A stretch of DNA of 64,000 nucleotides from Paraplanobispora takensis (GTDB lineage Bacteria; Actinomycetota; Actinomycetes; Streptosporangiales; Streptosporangiaceae). Both the position numbers and the translations under genes were made by a program. Shown here one piece after another: positions 41,256-49,227 of this stretch. Each line of letters starts with the position of its first letter. The stretch's first letter is position 1. The DNA is taken from the NCBI RefSeq assembly GCF_016863195.1, contig NZ_BOOK01000058.1, positions 1 to 64,000 on the forward strand. Direction: 5' to 3'. The notes under the pieces were generated by a model. The model was not told where the DNA came from. It saw only the letters and a list, made by a program, of their open reading frames with translations, and did not search any database.

Positions 41256-42353
41256 TCAGGGGGTTGTCGGAGGGATCTCGTAGGCGGGGAGGCCGTGAGG
41301 ATGCGCTGCGGCCAGGGTGAGTTCCTCTGCGCCCGCCAGGCGGAGGGTCAGGCTGAAGCGGTGCTGTTCGCCGACTCCGCGTGGCTCGAAGGAGATGTGG
41401 GCGAAGCCCGCGTCCGGGGTGCTGTCGGCGGTGAGCCGTTCCAGCTCGCCTTCGACGCGGGCCCATTCACCGGCGGGAACGTACTGGCTCATGATCGAAT
41501 GCCACACGACGGTGAGCGTGCCGGGCTCCAGTTCGACACCGGAGAGGAAGTCCGCGGCGCCGAGAGCGCCGATCTCCGCCGGGACCTGGGCGGCCAACCG
41601 CAGGGCGCCGTCGAGCCGGGCCGCCCGGTGGCTCTGGTCCGGCCAGACGTACGCCCGCAGGATCAGCTGCCCTTCGGGCGACAGTGGGTCGAGCGGCGTC
41701 GGATCGCAGCCCCGTCTCTCCAGGACCGTCAGGGCCGGGTGGTCCTGAGCGGTCTTCACCAGCCACCGCGGCGGCGCCTCCCGCCAGAGGTCCTCCAGGA
41801 CGACCGCGGAGTCCACCGGCCCCCACGAGAAGTCGTCCGAGACATACCGGAAATGATCGGCACGCAGGTTGAGCCCGGCGCTGGAACCCAGCTCGAACAG
41901 CCTGACCGGCAGCGGGACTGCCCGTACGGCCGCCAGCAACCCGGTGATCAGAAGGCTCGCCCGCCCGACCTCGTTGGTCTGCGGCGGCCGGGTCATCCAG
42001 TCACGCACCCATTCCAGTTCGTCCGCGACGGCCTCCCGGAAAGCAGGCCAGCCGGCGTCGGGCCGCCCCGGATCGAAGGTCCCTCCCGTACTGGGATAGT
42101 GCGCGGCCAGGCCGGGTGCACGACCGGCGAGCGCGAGAGCGTGAACCCCGCCGAGCAGCCGCAGGGCCACGACATCGTCCTCGGGGGCGTTCTCGTACCC
42201 GGCCACCGCCTCGGCGCAGGGACCGTCCTCCCGGATGTCCTGTGCCACCCGGCCGAGCAGAGCCGCATACAGCGGCGAGCCCAGCACCGCACACGCCTTC
42301 GCCTGCCGTTCGACCATCACAGCGGCCCGCTCACGCAACACGGACTCCCCCAT
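41256..42353 (-). CDS. DUF2332 family protein
   Basis: A 365-residue cytosolic protein of the DUF2332 family, whose function is unknown. Conserved features include an N-terminal helical region (RQAKACAVLGSPLYAALLGRVA), the ELGSSAGLNLRADHF motif, which resembles a SAM- or nucleotide-binding glycine loop, and late TVVWHSIMSQYVP and HISFEPR stretches. The glycine loop followed by an acidic pocket suggests a methyltransferase-like fold (inference). ATG 42351-42353 has GGGGGTGA upstream. The gene is convergent with the PP2C phosphatase; repeats flank it on both sides. Confidence 0.78.
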   Translation of the reverse strand: MGESVLRERAAVMVERQAKACAVLGSPLYAALLGRVAQDIREDGPCAEAVAGYENAPEDDVVALRLLGGVHALALAGRAPGLAAHYPSTGGTFDPGRPDAGWPAFREAVADELEWVRDWMTRPPQTNEVGRASLLITGLLAAVRAVPLPVRLFELGSSAGLNLRADHFRYVSDDFSWGPVDSAVVLEDLWREAPPRWLVKTAQDHPALTVLERRGCDPTPLDPLSPEGQLILRAYVWPDQSHRAARLDGALRLAAQVPAEIGALGAADFLSGVELEPGTLTVVWHSIMSQYVPAGEWARVEGELERLTADSTPDAGFAHISFEPRGVGEQHRFSLTLRLAGAEELTLAAAHPHGLPAYEIPPTTP

Positions 42354-42440
42354 AAGCGATCACCCCCACGAGCAAACGCCAACCACTCAGTCAAACCAGA
42401 CGATATGCGTACGCTTCCCTCTCCCCCACCCCGCCCCACG

Positions 42441-42530
42441 CGCCGTACGAAGGCGCCGACCGCCACCGCCCCCCGTCTCGCCGTACCGGCGCCGGCGCCT
42501 CGGCTCGAATCCGCGCCGTACCCGGCGCCA
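42441..42530 (+). repeat. Dispersed repeat, module B, copy 3
   Basis: A 90-bp block aligning without gaps to 11931-12020. All three CGCCGTAC-n-GGCGCC iterations are present (42441, 42479, 42514). Module A is absent. It lies between the start of the DUF2332 gene and the end of the ArsC-like gene. Confidence 0.8.
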
Positions 42531-42540
42531 ACCGTGGGCG

Positions 42541-42891
42541 CTACTCCAGCAAAGACCTGACGGACTCCTCGTCGCGGGCGAGCACTGCGCGGCCGTCTTC
42601 GGTCAGGACGATCGGGCGCTGGATCAGGACCGGGTTGGCGGCCAGGACGGCGATCCATTCGGCTCGGTCGCGGGGACGGTCGGCAAGGCCGAGTTCCTTG
42701 GCCCGGGGCTCGCCCAGGCGGGTGATGTCCCACGGCTCCAGGCCGAGGCGGTCGAGGATGTCCGAGAGCTCGGCGGCCGTCGGCGGATCGTCGAGATAGC
42801 GGCGTACGACCACGTCCCGGCCGGAGTCGGTGAGGGCGCAGAGCGCGGTGCGGCTCTTGGAGCAGCGGGGGTTGTGCCAGACCGTGGTCAT
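42541..42891 (-). CDS. ArsC/Spx-like thioredoxin-fold reductase
   Basis: A 116-residue protein of the ArsC (glutaredoxin-fold arsenate reductase) family. It has the catalytic cysteine in HNPRCSKSRTAL, the RRYLDDPPTAAEL stretch, and RPIVLTEDGRAVLARDEE near the C-terminus. Arsenate reduction is likely from the family, but no arsenite exporter or ArsR lies nearby, so a Spx-like or unrelated reductase role is possible. The start overlaps the upstream YbaK-type gene by 4 bp (ATGA), so the two are translationally coupled. Confidence 0.82.
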   Translation of the reverse strand: MTTVWHNPRCSKSRTALCALTDSGRDVVVRRYLDDPPTAAELSDILDRLGLEPWDITRLGEPRAKELGLADRPRDRAEWIAVLAANPVLIQRPIVLTEDGRAVLARDEESVRSLLE

Positions 42892-43364
42892 TCGACCTCC
42901 GCGGGGGTGCCGCCGGTGATGCGGATCAGTTCGTCGTAGGTGGTGGGGAAGATCGTGTGCGGGTGACCGGCCGCGGCCCATACGACCTCGTGACGGTCGA
43001 GCCAGGGGTCGACGAGGGTCCGGATGGGCGCCGGGTGGCCGAGGGGTGCGACGCCGCCGATGACCTGACCGGTGGCCGTGCGGACGAACTCCGGGGTGGC
43101 CCTCTTGACCTTCGTGGCGCCGACCGTCCGGGCGATCAGCTCGGTGTTCACCCGGTGGGCCCCGCTGGTCAGGACCAGGAGAGGCGAGCCGTCGGCGTCG
43201 AAGATCAGGCTGTTGGCGATGGCCCCGACCTCGCAGCCGAGCTGGGCGGCGGCGGTGGCGGCCGTCGGTGTCGCCTCGGAGAAGACCACGATCTCGCCGG
43301 TGACGCCGTGCTCGCGCAGGGCTGCGGCGACCTTCTCGACGTTGGGATGCAGCTTTTCTGACAC
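42888..43364 (-). CDS. YbaK/EbsC family aminoacyl-tRNA deacylase-like protein
   Basis: A 158-residue single-domain protein of the YbaK/ProX family, which removes wrongly attached amino acids from tRNA. It has GCEVGAIANSLIF, the LVLTSGAHRVN strand, VKRATPEFVRTATGQVIGGVAPLGHP with the conserved GGxxP(L)GH motif, and a DRHEVVWAAAGHPHTIF C-terminus. The particular tRNA is not predictable. The GTG at 43362-43364 is 6 nt from a TAAAGT box (43371-43376) and has no ribosome site, so translation is probably leaderless. The coupled ArsC-like gene follows. Confidence 0.85.
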   Translation of the reverse strand: MSEKLHPNVEKVAAALREHGVTGEIVVFSEATPTAATAAAQLGCEVGAIANSLIFDADGSPLLVLTSGAHRVNTELIARTVGATKVKRATPEFVRTATGQVIGGVAPLGHPAPIRTLVDPWLDRHEVVWAAAGHPHTIFPTTYDELIRITGGTPAEVE

Positions 43365-43493
43365 CCGGCCACTTTAGACAAAACATCGTCCGGTCACCGC
43401 TTCATAACCGACCGACAAGCTCCTATGGGGAGAACGGCCCGTACGCTATGGTCCGTTGATCCGGCTATTACCGATATGAGGGGACGAGGTTAC

Positions 43494-44291
43494 GTGGAGG
43501 TTGGACGGCGGCTCACAGCGGCCGCGCTGACGACGGCGGGAGCCGTACTCCTGGCATCCTTCGGAACCGCGGGCACGGCGAGTGCGGCGCCCGCGCCTCC
43601 GGCCGCCGTGGCGCAGGTCGCGGCGCAGGCGGAGGCGGTCCCGTTCACGGCTCCGGGCAAGACCCTCAGGCTGGGTGCCAAGGGTGCGGCGGTCAAGACG
43701 CTCCAGACGAGGCTCAAGGAGCTCGGCTACGAGCCGGGCAGGATCGACGGGCGGTACGGCGGAGCGACCCTGGCCGCCGTGTGGGCCTTCCAAAAGGTCA
43801 ACGGCATCCGGCCGACCAGCACCGTCGCACGCAGGACCTGGAACGCTCTAGAGAATCCGCGGCCCCCGAAGGTGCTGGTGCCCCGCGGCAAGCCCACTCG
43901 GATCGAGATGAACCTCACCAAGCAGGTGATGGTGCTCTATGTCGGCGGGCAGGTGAGGCTGATCAGCCACACCTCCTCCGGCAGCGGGATCCCCTACTGC
44001 GAGACGGCGGTCTGGCAGGGCAGGAAGCAGCAGTTCTGCGGCAGCGCCCGCACGCCGACGGGCGACTACAAGACGACCTGGCGCCGGGACGGGTGGCACA
44101 AGTCCTATCTGGGCGAGCTGTACAACCCGATCTTCTTCAACGGAGGCATCGCCTTCCACGGAGCGCTGTCGGTGCCGCTCACCCCGGCCTCGCACGGATG
44201 CGTGCGACTGCCGATGCACGTGGCCGAGGTCCTGCCCGGCCTGGTCGGCACCGGCGTCCCGGTCCACGTCCGGGGCAGGTTCGTGCGGTAG
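43494..44291 (+). CDS. Secreted L,D-transpeptidase with peptidoglycan-binding domain
   Basis: A cell-wall enzyme of 265 residues. The signal peptide (about residues 1-35, ending TASAA) is followed by a PG_binding_1 domain (LRLGAKGAAVKTLQTRLKELGY...DGRYGGAT) and a YkuD domain with the catalytic motif HG-x10-SHGCVRLP (about residues 222-240), the Cys nucleophile. It would form 3-3 cross-links or attach a protein in the wall. GTG 43494 was chosen because GAGG precedes it and the signal peptide then starts correctly; ATG 43476 would also fit. A strong intrinsic terminator follows 20 bp after the stop. Confidence 0.9.
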   Translation: MEVGRRLTAAALTTAGAVLLASFGTAGTASAAPAPPAAVAQVAAQAEAVPFTAPGKTLRLGAKGAAVKTLQTRLKELGYEPGRIDGRYGGATLAAVWAFQKVNGIRPTSTVARRTWNALENPRPPKVLVPRGKPTRIEMNLTKQVMVLYVGGQVRLISHTSSGSGIPYCETAVWQGRKQQFCGSARTPTGDYKTTWRRDGWHKSYLGELYNPIFFNGGIAFHGALSVPLTPASHGCVRLPMHVAEVLPGLVGTGVPVHVRGRFVR

Positions 44292-44311
44292 GCGCGGCCC
44301 GTTCCACGACG

Positions 44312-44347
44312 GCCCCGGAAGATCTGTATCTTCCGGGGCTTTCTTAT
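44312..44347 (+). terminator. Rho-independent terminator after the L,D-transpeptidase gene
   Basis: A perfect 12-bp stem, GCCCCGGAAGAT (44312-44323) with its complement (44328-44339), encloses a CTGT loop and is followed by TTTCTT. It is the clearest intrinsic terminator in the window. Confidence 0.88.
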
Positions 44348-44359
44348 CGCTCTAATGAT

Positions 44360-44414
44360 CGAACTTTTGTTCGTCGATTTACTTGACAGTATCGATGATC
44401 GAATTTATGTTCGA
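44360..44414 (+). promoter_or_regulatory. Promoter with two LexA-type SOS boxes
   Basis: CGAAC-TTTT-GTTCG (44360-44373) matches the actinobacterial LexA consensus perfectly in its core. A second box, TCGAAT-TTAT-GTTCGA (44399-44414), has one changed base. Between them is a consensus TTGACA (44383-44388), followed after 17 bp by TATGTT (44406-44411); the second box overlaps this -10. Binding of LexA would exclude RNA polymerase, so the downstream gene is predicted to be induced by DNA damage. Confidence 0.8.
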
Positions 44415-44616
44415 TGTAATGACGTGGGACTCGCGGCTCACGTTCAGGGCGGTTGGCCGACCTCCTGGGGTCAGAGAGACAACAGGACAAGGCCGGGGCG
44501 GACGGGGAGAGGGGAAGCTCCTCGTCCGGCCGTCCGGCGCAATTGTCGGTGGGGTCTGCGAACGTGGCTTCACCGGCGAGAACGCCGGGAGCCGCTCCCG
44601 AAAGGAGGCTGAAGCA

Positions 44617-45063
44617 ATGACCCCTCGGCTCGGCGATTCCGGCGGGCCCCGGCTCTCGCCCACGGTCCGGGCGCGTCTGGCCGACGCGCGCGACTGCCTG
44701 GAGGAGGCGGCCCGCGCGCGCACATCGGCTGCGCGCTACGTCGCGGCGCACCTCGCAGCGCTGCGGGCGGCCGCCGCCGTCCTGGCCGCACGCCCCCGGC
44801 CGATGGACGGCCGCAGGCGCAGACTCCGCAGCGCGTGGGAGCTTCTCCCCGAGGCCGAGCCGCGGCTGGCCGACTGGGCACCGTATTTCGAAGTGAGCGC
44901 GGCCCGGCGAGCCGCGATCGAAGCGGGCATGACCACCTCCGTCGCACCCCGTGACGCGGAGGAGTTGATGTCCGAGGCCGAGCGGTTCGTCCTCATGGTG
45001 GAGGCGATGCTCGGCCTGCCCTCTCAGCCCGCCTTGCCCACCCACGTCCCCCTGGCCGGATAG
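44617..45063 (+). CDS. SAV_6107-type HEPN-domain protein
   Basis: A 148-residue helical protein resembling the SAV_6107 family of HEPN-domain proteins (RARLADARDCLEEAARARTSAARYVAAHLAALRAAAAVLAAR, followed by a basic RRRRLRSAWELLPE segment). HEPN domains often cleave RNA through RxxxxH, but the typical R-x4-6-H pattern is not plain here, so enzymatic activity is uncertain. ATG 44617 has a strong AAAGGAGG site. An in-frame ATG at 44419 lies at the predicted transcription start and would add 66 residues, giving an alternative leaderless product. The promoter carries two LexA boxes, so SOS control is likely. The GNAT gene follows. Confidence 0.78.
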   Translation: MTPRLGDSGGPRLSPTVRARLADARDCLEEAARARTSAARYVAAHLAALRAAAAVLAARPRPMDGRRRRLRSAWELLPEAEPRLADWAPYFEVSAARRAAIEAGMTTSVAPRDAEELMSEAERFVLMVEAMLGLPSQPALPTHVPLAG

Positions 45064-45180
45064 GACGGCCGGGCCTGGAAATCAGGTAAGTACGACTTCA
45101 ATATTTCACGGAAAATACTGAACATCGCTTTTGCCACCTTCATCTGATTCGCCAGGTCACGCCCTGCTAGGGTGCGACAA

Positions 45181-45756
45181 GTGATCGCACTGCGGCGGGT
45201 CGGCCCCGACGAGTTCAGCAACCGCCTGGATTCCGTGCTGGAGATCTACACGGCTGCGATGGAGCCACCCCCCGACCAGCTCACCGGCCGGCAGACCATC
45301 ATGGGGAACCACGCCGCCCACCCCGGCTTCTCCTGCCTTTTCGCCGAGACCTCCGACGGTGTGCCCGTGGGCGTCGCCTACGGTTTCCACGGCATGCCCG
45401 GCCAGTGGTGGCACGACGTGGTCTACCAGGCCGTCACCGACCAGCTCGGCCAGAAAAAGGCCTACGACTGGTTCGGCGACGCCCTGGAGATCGCCGAGGT
45501 CCACGTCCATCCCGACCATCAGGGCAAGGGCATCGGCCGCGCGCTGGTCACGGCGCTGTGCGCCGGCCGCCGTGAGCGCACCGCCGTGCTGTCCACCCGC
45601 GACCAGCCCACCGCGGCCAGGCACCTCTATCGCAGCCTGGGCTTCGCCGACCTGCTCACCTGGTTCGTCTTCCCCGGCGGCTACGAGCACTACGCCATCG
45701 CGGGAGCCGTGCTGCCGCTGTCGGAGAGACCGGACGGCACGGCGCCGCTCGCCTAG
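45181..45756 (+). CDS. GNAT family N-acetyltransferase
   Basis: An acetyl-CoA-dependent acetyltransferase of 191 residues. The GNAT core shows EIAEVHVHPDHQGKGIGRALVTALCAG (motif A, with the Q/RxxGxG/A acetyl-CoA loop as QGKGIG), preceded by PVGVAYGFHG and followed by ARHLYRSLGFADLL. The target is unknown. GTG 45181 was preferred to GTG 45172 because a TAGGGT -10 (45168-45173) ends 7 nt upstream, fitting a leaderless message. It is convergent with metF. Confidence 0.85.
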   Translation: MIALRRVGPDEFSNRLDSVLEIYTAAMEPPPDQLTGRQTIMGNHAAHPGFSCLFAETSDGVPVGVAYGFHGMPGQWWHDVVYQAVTDQLGQKKAYDWFGDALEIAEVHVHPDHQGKGIGRALVTALCAGRRERTAVLSTRDQPTAARHLYRSLGFADLLTWFVFPGGYEHYAIAGAVLPLSERPDGTAPLA

Positions 45757-45776
45757 CCGGTCCGGGGCCGGTCCGG

Positions 45777-46709
45777 TCAGGCGGTCACCGGGGCGGTCTC
45801 GCGCGCGGCGTCGAGGGCCTGGAAGACCTCGCGGGTCGCGCTCGACCGGTTGAAGGTGATGAAGTGGATGCCGGGCGCGCCCTCGTCGAGCAGGGTCTGG
45901 CAGAGCTCGGCGGCGTGCTCGACGCCGAGCCGGCGCACCGCGACGGGGTCGTCGGCCACGGCTTCGAAGCGGGCGGCCACCTCGGGCGGGAACGGCGCAC
46001 CGGACAGCTGCTCGGACCTGGCGATCGTGCTCATCTGGGTCACGGGCATGATGCCGGGGATGATCGGGGTGTCGCACCCCTTGGCCGCCACCCGGTCGCG
46101 CAGCCGCAGATAGTCCTCCGCGCGGAAGAACATCTGCGTGATGGCGTAGTCGGCGCCGGCGCGGCACTTGCGCACGAAGTACTCGGTGTCGGACTCCACC
46201 GAGGCCGAGCGCGGGTGCTTGTAGGGGAAGGCGGCCACGCCCACGCAGAAGTCGCCGGACTGGCGGATCAGCCGGACCAGCTCCTCGGCGTAGAGCACCC
46301 CCTCGGGGTGGCGCACCCACTCGCCCATCGGGTCGCCGGGCGGGTCGCCCCGCACCGCCAGGATGTTGCGCACGCCCGCCCCGGCGAAGCGGCCCACCAG
46401 GTGGCGCAGCTCGCGGATCGAGTGGTTGACGGCCGTGAAGTGCGCGACCGGGGTCAGCGTGGTCTCGTGGGCCAGCCGCTCCACGATCTCGACCGTGCGG
46501 TCCCGGGTGCCTCCGCCGGCGCCGTAGGTCACCGAGACGAAGGTGGGGCGCAACGCCTCCAGCTCCCGGATGGCACGCCAGAGCTGCCGCTCGCCCTCGT
46601 CGGTCTTCGGCGGGAAGAACTCGAAGGAGAACGACCGGCCGCCGGCCGCGAGCAGCTCGCGGACGGTGGGCACACGATCGGGAAGAATTGAGGGGCGACC
46701 CAGAGCCAT
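45777..46709 (-). CDS. metF: Methylenetetrahydrofolate reductase
   Basis: Reduces 5,10-methylene-tetrahydrofolate for methionine synthesis. The 310-residue FAD barrel has FSFEFFPPKTDEGERQLW, VTYGAGGGTRDRT, TPVAHFT, LAVRGDPPGD, YFVRKCRAGADYAITQMFF and IPGIMPV, and ends in the C-terminal GIHFITFNRS. ATG 46707-46709 lies 6 nt after a TACCCT box (46716-46721) and lacks a ribosome site, so the message is leaderless. It is divergent from the polyprenyl synthase gene, as in the mycobacterial Rv2172c-Rv2173 pair. Confidence 0.95.
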   Translation of the reverse strand: MALGRPSILPDRVPTVRELLAAGGRSFSFEFFPPKTDEGERQLWRAIRELEALRPTFVSVTYGAGGGTRDRTVEIVERLAHETTLTPVAHFTAVNHSIRELRHLVGRFAGAGVRNILAVRGDPPGDPMGEWVRHPEGVLYAEELVRLIRQSGDFCVGVAAFPYKHPRSASVESDTEYFVRKCRAGADYAITQMFFRAEDYLRLRDRVAAKGCDTPIIPGIMPVTQMSTIARSEQLSGAPFPPEVAARFEAVADDPVAVRRLGVEHAAELCQTLLDEGAPGIHFITFNRSSATREVFQALDAARETAPVTA

Positions 46710-46839
46710 GGTCCTAGGGTACTGGCAGGGACGACCTTCGGCGGGGGCACGGCGGATCGTCGTCCCTCCTCCCGTGCCCTCTCGTGCCGCATCCACCCCA
46801 CGAGATCGGGATCGTGTTCGCAAACGTTAATCTCTGTGC

Positions 46840-47907
46840 ATGACCGCTTCCGCAGCCATGCTGGACACCGTTCGTTCCGAAGTGGACCGTTCACTCAGAA
46901 GGTTCCTCGACCGGCAGCGTCCGCTGGTCAGCGCCCCCGAGCTCACTCCCCTCGTCTCCGCCACCGAGGACTTCCTGAGCGGCGGCAAACGGCTCCGGCC
47001 CGCCTTCTGCTACTGGGGCTGGCGCGGCGCCGGAGGCGGCGACGACCCCGCCTTCTTCACCGCGGCGGCCTCCCTCGAACTGCTGCAGGCCAGCGCCCTG
47101 GCGCACGACGACGTGATGGACGCCAGCGACCTGCGCCGGGGCATGCCCTCGGCGCACCGGCGCTTCCAGGCGATACACGAGAAGGCGGGCTGGCACGGCT
47201 CGGCCGAGCAGTTCGGCGAGGGTGCCGCCATCCTGCTGGGCAACCTGCTGCTGGTCTGGTCCGGCGAGATGTGGCGGACCAGCGGCCTGCCCCCGGCCTC
47301 GCTGGCCGCGGCCCAGCCGGTCTACGACTACATGCGCACCGAGCTGATGTGCGGCCAGTACCTGGACCTGCTGGAGCAGGCGCACGGTGAGAACACCTTC
47401 GAGAGCGCGCTGCGGGTCGCGCTGTTCAAGAGCGGGAAGTACTCCGTGGAGCACCCCCTGCGGCTGGGCCTGGTGCTGGCGGCCCAGAGCCTGGAGCCGT
47501 GGATCGACCGCCTGTGCGAGGGGTACGGCCGCAACGTCGGCATCGCCTTCCAGCTGCGCGACGACATCCTCGGGGTGTTCGGCGACCCCGCCGAGACGGG
47601 CAAGCCCGCCGGAGACGACCTGCGCGAGGGCAAGCGCACGATGCTCATCGCCCGCACGCTCGCCGCGGCCTCGCCGGAGCAGGCCCTGCAGGTGCGCCTG
47701 ACCCTCGGCGACCCCGGCCTGGACGCGGAGGGCGTCGACCGGCTGCGCGGCGTCATCCGGGAGACCGGCGCGCTCGGGGCCTGCGAGGAGATGATCAAGA
47801 ACTACCTCGAGGACGCCCTGAACTCGCTGGACGACGCGCCGATCACGCCGGAGGCCCGCTCGGCCCTGGCCGACCTGGCCGTGGCCGCGACCTCCCGCCG
47901 GACCTGA
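46840..47907 (+). CDS. Polyprenyl (geranylgeranyl-type) diphosphate synthase
   Basis: Elongates isoprenoid diphosphates. The 355-residue trans-prenyltransferase fold has the first Asp-rich motif as DDVMD (in LAHDDVMDASDLRRG), GKRLRPAFCYWG at the substrate site, the second Asp-rich motif as QLRDDILGVFGD and the KS/GKR pairs nearby. Chain length cannot be told; mycobacterial neighbours of metF make C15-C20 products. ATG 46840 lies 6 nt after a TAATCT box (46828-46833) without a ribosome site: leaderless. A tandem repeat starts in the last codons and runs downstream for over 100 bp. Confidence 0.92.
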   Translation: MTASAAMLDTVRSEVDRSLRRFLDRQRPLVSAPELTPLVSATEDFLSGGKRLRPAFCYWGWRGAGGGDDPAFFTAAASLELLQASALAHDDVMDASDLRRGMPSAHRRFQAIHEKAGWHGSAEQFGEGAAILLGNLLLVWSGEMWRTSGLPPASLAAAQPVYDYMRTELMCGQYLDLLEQAHGENTFESALRVALFKSGKYSVEHPLRLGLVLAAQSLEPWIDRLCEGYGRNVGIAFQLRDDILGVFGDPAETGKPAGDDLREGKRTMLIARTLAAASPEQALQVRLTLGDPGLDAEGVDRLRGVIRETGALGACEEMIKNYLEDALNSLDDAPITPEARSALADLAVAATSRRT

Positions 47908-48014
47908 CCCGTACGGCGCGCAGACGCCGGATCTGACCCGTACGGCGCGTGAAGGCGGGGCCCGGCCGTACGGCGCACAGACGCCGGGCCCGGCCGTACG
48001 GCGCGCAGCCACGG
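47898..48014 (+). repeat. 29-bp tandem repeat over the stop codon of the prenyl synthase gene
   Basis: Units of 28-31 bp at 47898, 47927, 47956 and 47984 share CCGTACGGCGCGCAGACG-like cores; the first includes the terminal Arg-Thr-stop of the prenyl synthase. After it, two longer GACCGCACGGTTCGGG-type units (about 48056-48115) form a second small repeat. The rest of the spacer up to thiE (48175) has no gene. Confidence 0.65.
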
Positions 48015-48175
48015 AACCTCGTCGCACGGCTCAGGAGCACGCGGCCCCACCGACCTGACCGCACGGTTCGGGAACACCGGACTCCGCCGGGCCTGACCGC
48101 ACGGTTCGGGGACGCGGGGCTCCCGGATCCGGATCCCGGAGGTCCGGATCCGTCGTCCCGCGCCGGCCGGGGCCG

Positions 48176-48826
48176 TCAGTCCGCCCCGGCCGCCTCGGTC
48201 AGCCTGCGGCGGAACTCCGCGGCGGCCGCCTTGGGGTCGTCGGCCTCGGTGATGGCCCGCACGACCACGACCCGGCGCACGCCGTAGGAGACGACCTCCT
48301 CCAGGTTGGCCAGGTCGATGCCGCCGATGCCGAACCACGGGCGGTCGGTCTCCAGCGCGGCGGCGTGTTCCAGCAGGCCCGTCCCGGGCGCGTGGCGTCC
48401 GGGCTTGGTGGGCGTCGGCCAGATCGGACCGCAGCAGAAGTAGTCGACTCCGGGCTCGGCGGCGGCGGCGGAGGCCTCCCCGGGGCTGTGGGTGGAGCGC
48501 CCGATGAGGATGTCGTCACCGAGGAGGTCGCGCGCCACGCGCACCGGCAGGTCGTCCTGGCCCAGGTGGAGGACGTCGGGACGGGCCGCGTAGGCGATGT
48601 CCGCCCTGTCGTTGACGGCCAGGAGCCTCCCGTGCCGGTCGCAGGCGTCACGGAAGACCTCCAGGAGCGCGAGCTCCTCGCGCGCCTCCAGTCCCTTCTC
48701 GCGCAGCTGCACGATGTCGACGCCGCCCGCCAGGGCGGCGTCGAGGAACTCGGCGAGGTCTCCACGGTCGCGACGACCGTCGGTGCACAGGTACAGGCGC
48801 GCGTCAGAAACCGAGGGCCTGGGCAC
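48176..48826 (-). CDS. thiE: Thiamine-phosphate synthase
   Basis: Joins the pyrimidine and thiazole halves of thiamine. The 216-residue barrel has [75 protein letters not shown] and [20 protein letters not shown] 48824-48826 was chosen because GGAGG lies 9 nt upstream, within the end of the preceding gene, which it overlaps by 23 bp. It is separated from thiO-thiS-thiG by two oxidoreductase genes and lies on the opposite strand, so it is not under the TPP riboswitch. Confidence 0.93.
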   Translation of the reverse strand: MPRPSVSDARLYLCTDGRRDRGDLAEFLDAALAGGVDIVQLREKGLEAREELALLEVFRDACDRHGRLLAVNDRADIAYAARPDVLHLGQDDLPVRVARDLLGDDILIGRSTHSPGEASAAAAEPGVDYFCCGPIWPTPTKPGRHAPGTGLLEHAAALETDRPWFGIGGIDLANLEEVVSYGVRRVVVVRAITEADDPKAAAAEFRRRLTEAAGAD

Positions 48827-49178
48827 GCCGCTTGACCTCCGTGTGACGGCCCGCACGGATCACGTCCATCGGCGACCCGGGAAAGGTGTCATCGGGGGTG
48901 AACAGCCACCGGAGCGACTCGACGTCGTCGTATCCGGCGTCGAGCAGCACGGTCAGCGTGCCCGGAAGGCCCTTGACGACGTCGTTCCCGGAGAGGAAGA
49001 CCGCGGGGACCTGGGGCTCGCCACCTCCCCTGCGGACTCCGATGAGTTTGCGGTCCTTGAGGAGTTGCTTCGCGCGACCGGCGCTGAGGTTCAGCCGCTT
49101 GGCCACCTCGCTGAGGGTGAGCCATTCACCCACCAGTTCGTCTGTCTCCCGGTCGATCTGCGCAACAGAAAGCGTCAC
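48804..49178 (-). CDS. Rv2175c family DNA-binding protein
   Basis: A small DNA-binding protein of 124 residues. The winged helix-turn-helix ([33 protein letters not shown]) is followed by the family's C-terminal part ([41 protein letters not shown], ...RRAQALGF). Its mycobacterial homologue is a substrate of the kinase PknL, whose gene is next to it; here a PASTA kinase gene lies 5 kb away, so a phosphorylation link is possible (inference). The start overlaps nothing and the end overlaps thiE by 23 bp. Confidence 0.9.
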   Translation of the reverse strand: MTLSVAQIDRETDELVGEWLTLSEVAKRLNLSAGRAKQLLKDRKLIGVRRGGGEPQVPAVFLSGNDVVKGLPGTLTVLLDAGYDDVESLRWLFTPDDTFPGSPMDVIRAGRHTEVKRRAQALGF

Positions 49179-49227
49179 GAATCCACCATTACCACATCGC
49201 GTCCTTCGGCAAACACCGGCGGCGAGG

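Noticed and set aside
40857-41283. Small open frames in the convergent spacer, with peptide similarity to a frame near 11.9 kb
   Set aside because: The similarity follows directly from the DNA repeat (module A) on non-coding sequence; reading frames lack ribosome sites and lie opposite or beyond real genes.
44617-45063. Assignment of RNase activity to the HEPN protein
   Set aside because: The R-x4-6-H motif characteristic of active HEPN nucleases is not clearly present, so only the fold family is claimed.
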